Source: Candidatus Nitrohelix vancouverensis (GTDB taxonomy: Bacteria; Nitrospinota; Nitrospinia; Nitrospinales; VA-1). From it: DNA of 64,000 nt. Below are positions 46,147-54,933 of the stretch, in pieces. Numbering within the stretch: the stretch's first letter is position 1; the number at the start of each line of letters is the position of its first letter. The notes below the pieces were generated by a model, which worked only from the letters and a program-made list of their open reading frames with translations, was not told the DNA's origin and did no database searches. The position numbers and the translations under genes are program-made. The stretch spans positions 2,010,557 to 2,074,556 of the forward strand of contig CP048620.1 of assembly GCA_015698305.1 (NCBI GenBank), written 5' to 3'.

Positions 46147-46764
46147 ATGCAGATTGAACGCGGTCGCCTGTTTGTATTCGAGGGTATTGATGGAACAGGA
46201 AAATCAACGCAAGTCCAAATGGCGGAAGCGGCTTTATTAAAACAAGGTTTTCCTGCGCGCAGATTGTATGAGCCGACGCGCGGCCTGTGGGGTTCCAAAA
46301 TTAGAAAAATTCTGGAGCAGGGAAGAGACGGCGTCAGCCCTGAACAGGAACTGGAATGGTTTGAGAAGGATCGCATGGAGGATGTCGAACGAAACATCCG
46401 CCCGGCCCTGGACAATAAGGAAATCATTCTGATGGATCGTTATTATTATTCCACTGCGGCCTATCAGGGCGCCTTGGGGCTGGATTCGGAAGAGATATTG
46501 AAGCGGAACCGCACATTCGCCCCAGCGCCAGATATCGCTTTTTTCTTTCAGGCGCCTCTGGATGCCTGCTTTGAGCGTATTGAAGCGCGAAACGAAGATC
46601 GTACTTCGTTTGAAAAGCGCGACTATCTCATCAAGGTGCAGTCCTTGTTCGATTCGTTTGACGATCCCGTTATAAAGAGGATCGACGGCAGTCAATCCAT
46701 CGAGGACGTGGCGGAGAAAATCATGACTGCGATTCAAACCTCATTGGCGGAGAACGGACTGTGA
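46147..46764 (+). CDS. tmk: Thymidylate kinase
   Basis: This 205-residue P-loop kinase makes dTDP from dTMP. Walker A is GIDGTGKST at residues 13-21. The DRY motif is MDRYYYSTAAYQGALG, and RARxxR is replaced by AFFFQAPLDACFERIEAR with lid residues ERIEARNEDR. A TTG start at 46135 is also in frame; ATG at 46147 gives the family's usual N-terminus. It heads the four-gene unit tmk-ubiX-cysteine desulfurase-thiI, where starts and stops overlap or nearly do. Confidence 0.93.
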   Translation: MQIERGRLFVFEGIDGTGKSTQVQMAEAALLKQGFPARRLYEPTRGLWGSKIRKILEQGRDGVSPEQELEWFEKDRMEDVERNIRPALDNKEIILMDRYYYSTAAYQGALGLDSEEILKRNRTFAPAPDIAFFFQAPLDACFERIEARNEDRTSFEKRDYLIKVQSLFDSFDDPVIKRIDGSQSIEDVAEKIMTAIQTSLAENGL

Positions 46765-47315
46765 AACGTTATATCATCGCCATCACGGGCGCCAGCGGCG
46801 CCGCCTATGCCAAGCGATTGTTTGATTATCTCAAAGGCCGCGCCGAACTGCATGTGGTGGTTTCCGAACGCGGTCTCGAATTATTGCGTTTGGAGTTGAA
46901 CATCGGAACCTCCTATTTTTCCGGCGATCATGTGACCGTGCACAAGAACAGCAAGATGAACTCCTCCATCGCCAGTGGATCGTTCATCGCCGACGGCATG
47001 GTGATCGTTCCCGCGAGCATGGGAACGCTGGGGCGCATCGCCAATGGCGTTTCCAACAGCCTGATCGAACGGGTGGCGGATGTCATGATTAAAGAAAAAA
47101 GAAAACTCATTCTGGTGCCGCGAGAGACCCCGTTCAGCGCTATACACTTGAAAAACATGCTTACGCTGGATCAAACCGGAGCGCTGATTCTCCCGGCGTC
47201 TCCGGGCTTCTACAATCTTCCGAAGACGGTGGACGATCTGGTCGATTTCATGGTCGCGCGTATACTGGATCATTTGGGAACGCCTCAGGATCTCGTTCCT
47301 CCTTATTTAAGCTGA
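46761..47315 (+). CDS. ubiX: Flavin prenyltransferase UbiX
   Basis: This 184-residue enzyme makes prenylated FMN, the cofactor of UbiD-type decarboxylases in ubiquinone or menaquinone synthesis. The flavin-binding loop is ITGASGAAYAKRL, with SFIADGMVIVPASMGTLG and LVPRETPFSAIHLKNMLTL further on. Translation starts at GTG, overlapping the tmk stop by four bases. No ubiD is in the window. Confidence 0.94.
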   Translation: MKRYIIAITGASGAAYAKRLFDYLKGRAELHVVVSERGLELLRLELNIGTSYFSGDHVTVHKNSKMNSSIASGSFIADGMVIVPASMGTLGRIANGVSNSLIERVADVMIKEKRKLILVPRETPFSAIHLKNMLTLDQTGALILPASPGFYNLPKTVDDLVDFMVARILDHLGTPQDLVPPYLS

Positions 47316-47322
47316 AACCGTC

Positions 47323-48504
47323 ATGATTTATCTAGACCACGCCGCAACCACTCCGATGTGGCCCGAAGTGATCGAAACCGTGAGCCGCGCGTTTGCTGAA
47401 AATTTCGCAAATTCAGGGACGGTCTATCGCATTGGTATGGAATCGCGCGCCTGCATTGAAGAGGCGACGCGGCAGATTGCAGAAACCCTGCAAGTTCCCG
47501 ATTCGCATCGAATCATTTTTACCAGCGGCGGTAGCGAGTCGAATAACCTGTTCATCAAGGGTATTTTGTTTCCCGACAAGACGGGCGCTTGTCTGGGTCT
47601 GGAGCATCCCAGCGTGACCGAATGCCTTACCGCCATGCAAGGGACAGGCGCCAGGATTCATCAGTTCACCGAAATGCAGACGGGTGGACGGGCGCAACTT
47701 GACGTGGTTTCCGCCTGTAAAGAACACGGAGCGCGTCTGTTATGCGTGTCGCAGGTGAACCATGAATTGGGAGCGGTCAACCCGGTGCGCGCGCTCAAGG
47801 CCAGATTGAACAAGGAGTCGCCGCGCACCCGCTTGTTCGTCGACGGGGCGCAGGCGGTCGGCAAGCAGTCGATCCCTTCATCATTCTGGGAAGGGCTTGC
47901 GGGTTATTCTTTATCCGCCCATAAGTTTGGCGGCCCCAAAGGCATCGGAGCCTTGATCTATGATTCGCGTCTGGATTTATTTCCGTTGATTCATGGCGGC
48001 GGTCAGCAAACGGGAGTGCGCTCCGGAACCCTGCCGACGCCTTTGATCCTGGGACTGGCGAAGGCGCTTCAAATTTCTGTTCAATCGATTGCGGCCCGTC
48101 GCGAAAAATTACTGCGTCTGCGTCGACGATTGCTGGACGCTTTGCAAGCCTTGCAATCGAATGACCTGGCGCTTCAATTCAATTCGTCGCTAAGCGAAGA
48201 AGCGGAGGAACAGGAGCCGGGGATTTTGAATTTCAGTTTCCCTCCGGTGGAAGGGGAAGTCTTGCTTCATCATTTAGAGAGTAAAGAAATTTATGTGGGC
48301 CTGGGTTCGGCCTGTAGCGCGCGCTCGAAAGAGCCGTCGAAAATACTCACCCGAATCGGGAAGACGCGCCAGGAGGCGCTTTGCAGTTTGAGAATATCCA
48401 TGGGAATTGAAAATAGCGAATCAGATGTCGATCAATTTGTCGCCGCGTTCGGGCAAGCGTATCAGACCCTGTTTCCCGCATTTGCTAAAGGAGCGCGGCA
48501 TTGA
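47323..48504 (+). CDS. Cysteine desulfurase (NifS/IscS family)
   Basis: This 393-residue PLP enzyme takes sulfur from cysteine as a persulfide. It starts MIYLDHAATTPMWPEVIE. PLP-Lys201 is in SAHKFGGPKGIG and the catalytic Cys331 is in GLGSACSARSKEPSKIL. The segment before the Cys is of group I (NifS/IscS) type. It sits directly ahead of thiI with touching ends, so supplying persulfide for 4-thiouridine in tRNA is the likeliest task. No iscU or nifU scaffold is adjacent. Confidence 0.93.
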   Translation: MIYLDHAATTPMWPEVIETVSRAFAENFANSGTVYRIGMESRACIEEATRQIAETLQVPDSHRIIFTSGGSESNNLFIKGILFPDKTGACLGLEHPSVTECLTAMQGTGARIHQFTEMQTGGRAQLDVVSACKEHGARLLCVSQVNHELGAVNPVRALKARLNKESPRTRLFVDGAQAVGKQSIPSSFWEGLAGYSLSAHKFGGPKGIGALIYDSRLDLFPLIHGGGQQTGVRSGTLPTPLILGLAKALQISVQSIAARREKLLRLRRRLLDALQALQSNDLALQFNSSLSEEAEEQEPGILNFSFPPVEGEVLLHHLESKEIYVGLGSACSARSKEPSKILTRIGKTRQEALCSLRISMGIENSESDVDQFVAAFGQAYQTLFPAFAKGARH

Positions 48505-49688
48505 TGAGTCCGGTACGAACGCTTTTGATCCGTTACGATGAAATCGGATTGAAAGGGAAGAATCGAAAATTTTTTGAACAGAAACTGGCGGATAATATCC
48601 GCCGGGTCATGGGGCCGAAAGAATACTGGAAACTGACCATTCCGCACGGACGCATACTGGTGGAGACGGTGGACACTGAGGCCGAACGTCTGGCGGACCG
48701 CCTGCGATTCATTCCGGGTATCGCTTCTTACAGTATCGGCGTCCCCGTCGAGCGGGAATTGCGCGCCATGGCGGAAGCGGCGATTATGATGATTCGCCCG
48801 CGCGTCGAAGAATCTTCGGGCATGAGTTTTTGCGTGCGATCCCGTCGATCGGACAAATCCTTTCCCATGCCGACCCCTGAAATCGACCGGGAAATCGGCT
48901 CTCAGATCATGCTGGCTTTGGACGGCAAGGGATTGTCCGTCGACCTGGTTCGCCCGGACTACCTTCTGGAAATTGAAATTGGCAAGGAAGCGACCTTTAT
49001 TTTTGACCAGCGCCGACCGGGAATCGGCGGCTTGCCCGTGGGTTCCTCCGGCAACGTATTGTGTTTGCTCTCCGGCGGCATCGACAGTCCCGTCGCCGCT
49101 TTCAAGATGATGCGGCGCGGTTGTCGGGTTCATAGCATCTTCTTTGACAATCAACCCTTTTTGGGCGCGGGCGGCTATGAGAAAGTAAAACGACTGGCGC
49201 AGATCATCAATCGCTATCAGGGCGAAGGACGCCTCTACGTTGTTCCCTTCGAAGAAGCGCAGGTGGCGATCCGCGATTTATGCCGACCGAAAAACCGCGT
49301 GGTCTTGTATCGTCGTATGATGTATCGCATCGCGGCGGCGCTAGCCGGAAAGATTGGGGCGGGCGCGCTGGTGACGGGCGAATCCCTGGGGCAGGTGGCG
49401 TCCCAGACTCTGGAAAATCTGGCGGCGGTTTCCAAAACGGTTTCGCTTCCTGTCTTTCGTCCCTTGATAGGGATGGACAAGCGCGAGATCATTCAGGCGG
49501 CGAAGGAAATCGAAACCTATTCCGTGAGCATCGAACCGCAACCCGATTGCTGTTCCGTTTTCATGCCGAAGAACCCGGCGACCAAGAGCCGTCTGCATGA
49601 ACTGGAGCAGGATGAATGCGGTTTTCCAGTTGATGAGTTTGTCGCAACTGCATTGAATCAGTTTGAATTGATCGGTCCGGCCAATTAG
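48504..49688 (+). CDS. thiI: tRNA 4-thiouridine synthase ThiI
   Basis: The 394-residue protein has an N-terminal ferredoxin-like and THUMP region (to about residue 165, with FCVRSRRSDKSFPMPTP). The PP-loop SGGIDSPVAAFKM at 190 activates U8 of tRNA. The C-terminal part contains IEPQPDCCSVFMPKNPATKS; its Cys349 or Cys350 corresponds to the catalytic Cys of the E. coli protein. The extra rhodanese domain of the enterobacterial enzyme is absent. The ATG at 48504 uses the last base of the previous stop; a TTG at 48501 is an alternative. It ends exactly where the convergent folK gene ends. Confidence 0.94.
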   Translation: MSPVRTLLIRYDEIGLKGKNRKFFEQKLADNIRRVMGPKEYWKLTIPHGRILVETVDTEAERLADRLRFIPGIASYSIGVPVERELRAMAEAAIMMIRPRVEESSGMSFCVRSRRSDKSFPMPTPEIDREIGSQIMLALDGKGLSVDLVRPDYLLEIEIGKEATFIFDQRRPGIGGLPVGSSGNVLCLLSGGIDSPVAAFKMMRRGCRVHSIFFDNQPFLGAGGYEKVKRLAQIINRYQGEGRLYVVPFEEAQVAIRDLCRPKNRVVLYRRMMYRIAAALAGKIGAGALVTGESLGQVASQTLENLAAVSKTVSLPVFRPLIGMDKREIIQAAKEIETYSVSIEPQPDCCSVFMPKNPATKSRLHELEQDECGFPVDEFVATALNQFELIGPAN

Positions 49689-50177
49689 TCAATCCATCCG
49701 CAATGCTTCCTGTCCCGGCGGGAGGGCTTTCAACAATTCCTGAATGGATTGCCTGAGTTCCGGGTGAATCCAGTCTGGCGCCAGATCATTCAAGGGTTCC
49801 AGAACAAAGCGCCGTTTGTGCAGTTCGGGGTGAGGGATTTGTAAAAGTTCACTCTGTAAAATGAGATCGTCAAAAAATAACAGGTCCAGGTCGATTTCTC
49901 TGGGTCCCCATTTCCTCCTAAAAGTTCTCCCCATCGCTTGTTCCACATCGATCAGAGCTTCGAGCAATTGAACCGGGTCCAAATCCGTCTCGATTTGAAG
50001 CGCCGCATTGACAAACCATTCCTGATCCGTATCGCCAAGGGGCGCGGTCTGGTAGAAAAAAGATTGTGAGAGGAAACAACAGTCGGAAAGTTTACTGATA
50101 CGCTGTATGGCTTCAGCGCAGTTTTCTTTGGGCGAGTCGAGATTGGACCCGACGCCGATGAAAGCCGTGTGAATCAT
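49689..50177 (-). CDS. folK: HPPK (6-hydroxymethyl-dihydropterin pyrophosphokinase)
   Basis: This 162-residue enzyme passes pyrophosphate from ATP to the pterin in folate synthesis. Signatures are FIGVGSNLDSPKEN at the start, SFFYQTAPLG, and the HPPK signature RKWGPREIDLDLLFFDD, then IPHPELHKRRFVLEPL. It is transcribed 43 bases after dapL on the minus strand. The stop codon abuts the thiI stop with no base between, so there is no room for a terminator between the convergent genes. Confidence 0.95.
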   Translation of the reverse strand: MIHTAFIGVGSNLDSPKENCAEAIQRISKLSDCCFLSQSFFYQTAPLGDTDQEWFVNAALQIETDLDPVQLLEALIDVEQAMGRTFRRKWGPREIDLDLLFFDDLILQSELLQIPHPELHKRRFVLEPLNDLAPDWIHPELRQSIQELLKALPPGQEALRMD

Positions 50178-50220
50178 GAGCGTCGAGTCCTCCCGATTGA
50201 AGATTATCTATAAAGAAAAT

Positions 50221-51456
50221 CTAGAAAATAAATTTTACGGATGAGAGACGCTCTCCAATTTCTTTCATGATGCGTTTTTCCTCGTCTTCGCCCTTTGCGT
50301 TGAAGGTTGCAGAAAAGCGAACGAAAGGTCCGACGTCGTCCCAGGGAACCGTTGAGATCATCATTTCCTTGATCAGGTATTGCGAAAAGTCTTCTCCGTT
50401 AGAAAACTGAGGGCCGCCTTCAATCCCCTTGGGCGCGCGCACATACAAAAAGAAAGAACCCCCCGGCATGGAGGCGTTGAATCCCGCCTGGTTCAAGGCG
50501 TCGACCAGTAGGGTCAGGCGTCTTTTGTATTTGGCGACGATCTGCTCGGTGATTTCCGGATGCGCCAGAGCGTAGGCGCCGGCTTTCTGAATCGCGGCAA
50601 ACTGTCCCGAATCGATATTGTCTTTCACATGAGCGAAGGCTTTCACCAGCAACTCATTGCCAACGATGAACCCAATACGCCAGCCGGTCATGTTATAGGA
50701 TTTGGACAGGGAGTGAAGTTCCACGCCGACATCCATGGCGCCTGGAACCGACAGGAAGCTGAGCGGTTTTCCGTCATAAATGAGCGCCGCATAAGCCGCG
50801 TCCTGAACGACGACGATCTGGTGTTTTTTTGCGAAGGCCACGACTTCCTCGTAAAACTCGCGGGTGGCCTTGGCCCCCGTCGGGTTATTGGGGTAATTCA
50901 AATAGAGGATTTTGGTTTTCATTATGACGTCGGGGCCGATGCTTTTCAGATCGGGAAGAAAATTGTTCTCTTCTGTCAAAGGAAGATTGACCACCTGACC
51001 GCCGAGGTATTGCGTGTGCGTGCCCATGACCGGGTATCCGGGCACCGTCATCAAAGTGATATCGCCGGGATTGATGAGCGCGGCGGGAAGCATCGCCAAT
51101 CCGGGTTTGGCGCCAATGCAGTGGTTGACGTGCACCGCTGGGTCGAGGCCGCTGACGCCGCACACGTCCTTCATGTACTGGACGGCGGCTTTCTTGAAAT
51201 CGTCGATGCCGTTGTCGGTGTAACCGCGGTTTTCCGGCTTGGCCGCCTCATCCTGAAGCGTCTGGACGACGCCGGGGAAAGCCATTTCGTCGGGTTCGCC
51301 CACGCCCATGTCGAATAATTCGCGGTCCGGGTTCGCCGCCATGGCGGCTCGTTTTGCGCGTTTGATTTTTTCAAACTTGTAAATTTTCGTGTCTTTTCCA
51401 AACTGGTTTCCTCCCAGTCTTTCGGAGAAAAGGGACTGTATAAAGCTTTCTGACAT
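50221..51456 (-). CDS. dapL: LL-diaminopimelate aminotransferase
   Basis: This 411-residue PLP-dependent class I/II aminotransferase converts tetrahydrodipicolinate to LL-diaminopimelate in one step toward lysine and peptidoglycan. Visible features are FEKIKRAKRAAMAANPDREL and the DMGVGEPDEMAFP start motif typical of DapL. HVNHCIGAKPGLAMLPAA and the PLP motif HSLSKSYNMTGWRIGF also support it. The short, one-step pathway occurs in Chlamydiae, cyanobacteria, plants and several deep bacterial phyla. A good sigma-70 promoter lies just upstream, and folK follows. Confidence 0.9.
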   Translation of the reverse strand: MSESFIQSLFSERLGGNQFGKDTKIYKFEKIKRAKRAAMAANPDRELFDMGVGEPDEMAFPGVVQTLQDEAAKPENRGYTDNGIDDFKKAAVQYMKDVCGVSGLDPAVHVNHCIGAKPGLAMLPAALINPGDITLMTVPGYPVMGTHTQYLGGQVVNLPLTEENNFLPDLKSIGPDVIMKTKILYLNYPNNPTGAKATREFYEEVVAFAKKHQIVVVQDAAYAALIYDGKPLSFLSVPGAMDVGVELHSLSKSYNMTGWRIGFIVGNELLVKAFAHVKDNIDSGQFAAIQKAGAYALAHPEITEQIVAKYKRRLTLLVDALNQAGFNASMPGGSFFLYVRAPKGIEGGPQFSNGEDFSQYLIKEMMISTVPWDDVGPFVRFSATFNAKGEDEEKRIMKEIGERLSSVKFIF

Positions 51457-51515
51457 TGGGCTAGGCTCCGCAACGTAAAATCTATTGAAAGATGGTATTT
51501 ATAAAGAAAATAAGC

Positions 51516-51544
51516 AATCTAGCTAAATTGGAGGGCGCTGTCAA
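51516..51544 (-). promoter_or_regulatory. Sigma-70 promoter for dapL
   Basis: On the minus strand a perfect TTGACA (51539-51544) is 17 bases from TAGATT (51516-51521), about 60 bases before the dapL ATG. It lies in the short gap after cobT, which explains independent expression of dapL from the cobalamin operon. Confidence 0.65.
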
Positions 51545-51555
51545 GGCGTGGTAAC

Positions 51556-52641
51556 TCAGGTTGCATTTGCGTTCATTTTATCGGAAATCTGCGCTTCCTC
51601 AAAGGTAGCCATTTCGAAGTAAACATTGACCGACGCGTGTAAAAGATTCATGGCCAGCGCGGCGCCAGAACCTTCCCCCAATCGCATGCCGAGATCCAGC
51701 AAGGGTTCCAGTCCTGAAAGTTGGAAAAACACTTCGTGTGCCGGTTCCTGGGAGCGGTGAGAAGCGATGAGGTACTCTTTGACTTTCGGTTCAAGTAAGA
51801 TGGCGATCACGGCGCCTGCCGCAGAAATCAGTCCATCGACGATGCAAGGGGTGCGCTGGGCGGCGGCGCCAAGGTAAAAGCCCGTCATCGCCCCGATTTC
51901 AAAACCGCCGACGCTTTCCAGGATTCTCATGGGATCGGTGGATGACGGGGCGTGCTTCTGCAGTGCGGTTTCCAGAACCTGGATTTTGCGAAGCAATCCT
52001 GCATCGTCCACCCCGGCGCCTCGTCCCGCAAGCTCGCGCGGAGATTTTTTGCCAACGGCGCACATGACGGCGGTCGCCGCCGTGGTGTTGCCGATTCCCA
52101 TTTCGCCAGCGGCAAGAATCTGGTTGCCGTTGCTACAGGCCCTGGTGGCGAGTTCGATTCCAATCTCAATGGACTGGATGGCTTGCAGAGAGGTCATGGC
52201 CGTTTCTTTGGCCATATTACGAGTTCCCCTGGCGATTTTTTTCCCAATCAAACCCGGAACCGAACCGAAATCATAATCCACCCCGACGTCCACGACGACG
52301 ACGTCGGCCCCGATGTGACGAGCCAGCACGTTGATCGCCGCGCCTTGATTGAGAAAGTTCAACACCATCTGCCGTGTGACATCCGAGGGATAGGCGCTGA
52401 CTCCCTCCTGGACGACGCCGTGATCGGCGGCGAAAATATAAATGGATTTCTGGCTGATGGGCGTCGGATTGGGCTGGCGAATGGCTATATAAAGTTTAGC
52501 CAGTTCTTCCAGTCTACCCAGGCTCCCTGGCGGTTTGGTCAAGGAGTCGAGACGGCGCTGGGCCTGCGCCAAATCCCCTTCAGAAAGGGGACCGATGGAG
52601 CGGATAGCGCTTTCTATGGCTGGCGATGGATGAAGCGTCAT
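51556..52641 (-). CDS. cobT: Nicotinate-nucleotide-dimethylbenzimidazole phosphoribosyltransferase
   Basis: This 361-residue enzyme activates the lower ligand of cobalamin to its ribotide. Characteristic parts are RLDSLTKPPGSLGRLEELA near the start, FAADHGVVQEGVSAYP, the loop AAGEMGIGNTTAATA and the C-terminal acid region MRLGEGSGAALAMNLL. Translation could also begin at TTG 52653, overlapping the cytochrome stop; the ATG at 52641 is preferred. It is the last gene of the btuB operon. Together with cobS and the CobU-BluB fusion it completes the nucleotide-loop pathway. Confidence 0.95.
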   Translation of the reverse strand: MTLHPSPAIESAIRSIGPLSEGDLAQAQRRLDSLTKPPGSLGRLEELAKLYIAIRQPNPTPISQKSIYIFAADHGVVQEGVSAYPSDVTRQMVLNFLNQGAAINVLARHIGADVVVVDVGVDYDFGSVPGLIGKKIARGTRNMAKETAMTSLQAIQSIEIGIELATRACSNGNQILAAGEMGIGNTTAATAVMCAVGKKSPRELAGRGAGVDDAGLLRKIQVLETALQKHAPSSTDPMRILESVGGFEIGAMTGFYLGAAAQRTPCIVDGLISAAGAVIAILLEPKVKEYLIASHRSQEPAHEVFFQLSGLEPLLDLGMRLGEGSGAALAMNLLHASVNVYFEMATFEEAQISDKMNANAT

Positions 52642-52649
52642 GGTTCGAC

Positions 52650-53045
52650 TCAAGGAGTCTGTCCCTCGGGTTCTTCCTCAAGATCCTCTTCCTCGTCTTC
52701 CGGTTCCAGCCCTGCGGCCTTTTGCGAATAGCGGAGGTATTTGATGATCTGGTCAATATCGGCGTCTGAAACTTTGCCTTTCATTGAAGGCATTTTATCC
52801 GAACCGTCGATGATTTGATTTTTGAAGTCGTCGTCTGAAAAATGAACGGCGAGGTATTCTTCGTCGATCAGCTTGGGCGCCTTTACATTTTTCCCCAGCG
52901 CGTCTGCGCCGTGACAGTTGCCGCAGACTTTATGATAGATTTTTTGTCCTTCCTGATACGGCTCTGGCACAACCAGATTGGGTTGCGGTCCGCACGCGGT
53001 TAGAGCGAGTAGCGATAGCGTTAAGCTCAGCCTGTAAAAATTCAC
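52650..53045 (-). CDS. Mono-haem cytochrome c lipoprotein in the btuB operon
   Basis: The 131-residue protein has a lipoprotein signal (SLTLSLLALTAC). One cytochrome c class I domain follows: haem site CGNCH, YHKVCGNCHGADALGKNV, with distal Met probably in DKMPSMKGKVSDADI. A very acidic tail (PEDEEEDLEEEPE) ends it. It is probably anchored in the outer membrane or outer leaflet of the inner membrane, facing the periplasm. It begins at GTG after AAGGAGG, overlapping the stop of the repeat-protein gene by four bases, and sits before cobT. A haem protein in a cobalamin-regulated operon is not standard, and its task is unknown. Confidence 0.87.
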   Translation of the reverse strand: MNFYRLSLTLSLLALTACGPQPNLVVPEPYQEGQKIYHKVCGNCHGADALGKNVKAPKLIDEEYLAVHFSDDDFKNQIIDGSDKMPSMKGKVSDADIDQIIKYLRYSQKAAGLEPEDEEEDLEEEPEGQTP

Positions 53046-53779
53046 TTGTCCTCCTTGGGTTGTCTTTTTATGAAATCAATGGAACCGTCGAAGTTCCGAT
53101 CCATTTCAACACGGATCAGAATGCCCTGGGAATCATAGAATTTCCAGCGGTCGATTTTATCATCTCCGTTGGTGTCGAAACCGACTTTTTCCAGAACGCC
53201 GCTCTGAGAAAAAAACTGCCACTGCTCCGGTTTTGAATTTCCGTCGGTGTCAAAAGAGACCGATTCAAGAGATTCATCCGCCTTGTAATTTTCCCAGCGG
53301 TCGATGCTTCCGTTATGATCCAGATCAAATTCTGCGCGAATCAGTTTCCCTTCACCGTTAAAGAATTGCCGGGTGTCGACTTGTCCGTCATGGTTCGGGT
53401 CGGCTTCGATGTGGGTCAACTTCTGCTGGTCGTCAAAATATTCAATCCAGTCAATCGTTTTCTTGAATTCGTAATCCTTTTCAATCTTCTGTAACCGTCC
53501 CTCAATGGAATAGTATTGTATCTGGTCGACGGCGCCGTCGGCATTGCGGTCGATTTCCACCTTCACTGGACTTGGGTTGCCTTGATAATGATCCGTCTGA
53601 TCGATATTCCCGTCGCCATTTTTATCGTACTCAATTTTTTCAATCACTCCTGAATCGCTTTTGTATTGCCACTGATCCATTTTTCCGTCGAAATTGGAAT
53701 CCATCTGAATGATCTCGGCAAGAGCAGACGCATTCCATAGAGTTGCTATGAATATCAGGGTTTGGGTCCAAGTGCGCAT
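53042..53779 (-). CDS. Exported DxNxDG repeat protein in the btuB operon
   Basis: The 245-residue protein has a signal peptide (TLIFIATLWNASALAE). Nine repeats of about 23-25 residues follow. The core is DxNxDGxxDxxxY, e.g. DSNFDGKMDQWQY (from residue 27), DKNGDGNIDQTDHY, DRNADGAVDQIQYY, DPNHDGQVDTRQFF and DRNFDGSIDF. The fourth and seventh copies have lost the key acids. DxNxDG loops bind calcium in EF-hands, dockerins and thrombospondin type 3 repeats, but no EF-hand helices are seen here, so this is a beta-repeat relative. The gene lies between tonB and the cytochrome gene with tiny gaps, as part of the B12-riboswitch operon. Confidence 0.85.
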   Translation of the reverse strand: MRTWTQTLIFIATLWNASALAEIIQMDSNFDGKMDQWQYKSDSGVIEKIEYDKNGDGNIDQTDHYQGNPSPVKVEIDRNADGAVDQIQYYSIEGRLQKIEKDYEFKKTIDWIEYFDDQQKLTHIEADPNHDGQVDTRQFFNGEGKLIRAEFDLDHNGSIDRWENYKADESLESVSFDTDGNSKPEQWQFFSQSGVLEKVGFDTNGDDKIDRWKFYDSQGILIRVEMDRNFDGSIDFIKRQPKEDK

Positions 53780-53790
53780 AGCGACAGGTT

Positions 53791-54885
53791 TTATTCAGAC
53801 AATAGGTAAGTTATCTTAAAAATGAACTGACTTGAACTCAATTGCAAAGGCTCGGGGATTGGAGGAAAGGGGCGTAATTTCTCAATGGTTTGTAAAGCCG
53901 CATCATCCAATACTCGATTTTGAGAAGAACGGTGTACAGACAGGTCAATAATATCACCATTTTTTCCCAAGGTAAACGCGACAATGGGCTCGCCTTCGTA
54001 GCCGCGTCTTCTGGCGATACTGGGGTAATTGCTGGGTGAGGAAAGAACTTTCTGGGCCACTTCACTTTCGTATTGTTTACGTAGCGCTCCCAGATTGACG
54101 CCGCTTCCCTCTATAGAAGGTGGCAGAGGATTCGGTTCATCCTCTCTGGCCCAGGAGACAGAAATGGCTTCAGATTCAGCCTGCGCCACACGCGGCGTCG
54201 CGAGACGGCTGAAAGCATTTTCCAACATGTGAGCCGGTTGAACCGCAAAGGATTCGTTGGAGCGTCCCGGGTTTCGAACCTGGATCGCCTTTCCTGAGGA
54301 GGGCGAAAGATTGACCCTGTTGTAGATTTGCAAACTCGAAGCCTGGACCATTTGGCTGGAATTCTGTGGCTCGACAGAATGCGGTTTTGACATCGGTTTG
54401 AGATTCGAGATTTCGGAGTGTCGGATTGTATTCAAAGAAACCCGTCGGATAGTCGCCGGAGATTGGGAAATCAGGGGAGTCGCGGTTGGCTTCGAAACAG
54501 CTTTAGGCATTGCGGGCCGAGTTGTCGGAATGAAAGCTCTCGAAACGGTTTGTATCTGAACCGAAGGTTTGGCGACAGGGATTTCAGTTTTTACTTCCAG
54601 TGGTTCTGCTTGTGGCGGGGTAGCGAGGCCAGCCATTGAAACGGTTCTTGATTGAGTGACCGATTGGACGAGGGTCGCTTTTGTGTCAGATGTTTTTATT
54701 TTTTTTTGAGTTTCCTGTTTTTTCGGCAAAAGGGGTTCCTGCTTGATCAGCCGAACGCTGATAACAGGTTTTTCTTGCCGGATCTCGGTTTGAGGAAATT
54801 GTAGCCAGACCGCGCCAAGCGCTACGGCGACATGCAAAACCAAAGAAGCAAGAAAGGGTTTCGATAAATGGGTGGATTTTATCAT
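53791..54885 (-). CDS. tonB: TonB-type energy transducer
   Basis: The 364-residue protein has one N-terminal helix (LASLVLHVAVALGAVWLQF), a long Pro/Ser/Lys/Gln linker with QEKPVISVRLIKQEPLL at its start, and a C-terminal TonB domain. The last includes YPSIARRRGYEGEPIVAFTL and PFPPIPEPLQ. TonB spans the periplasm and gives outer-membrane receptors the energy of the proton motive force via ExbB/ExbD. Those partners are not encoded here. The gene follows btuB in the riboswitch operon, so this copy is probably dedicated to cobalamin import. Confidence 0.9.
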   Translation of the reverse strand: MIKSTHLSKPFLASLVLHVAVALGAVWLQFPQTEIRQEKPVISVRLIKQEPLLPKKQETQKKIKTSDTKATLVQSVTQSRTVSMAGLATPPQAEPLEVKTEIPVAKPSVQIQTVSRAFIPTTRPAMPKAVSKPTATPLISQSPATIRRVSLNTIRHSEISNLKPMSKPHSVEPQNSSQMVQASSLQIYNRVNLSPSSGKAIQVRNPGRSNESFAVQPAHMLENAFSRLATPRVAQAESEAISVSWAREDEPNPLPPSIEGSGVNLGALRKQYESEVAQKVLSSPSNYPSIARRRGYEGEPIVAFTLGKNGDIIDLSVHRSSQNRVLDDAALQTIEKLRPFPPIPEPLQLSSSQFIFKITYLLSE

Positions 54886-54933
54886 TGGCGGAAATTCCTT
54901 CTGGAGACTTGCAAGTCTCCAGAATGACTCATA

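Noticed and set aside
49689-49691. Possible shared terminator between thiI and folK
   Set aside because: The two stop codons abut with no intervening bases and no hairpin with a T run was seen.
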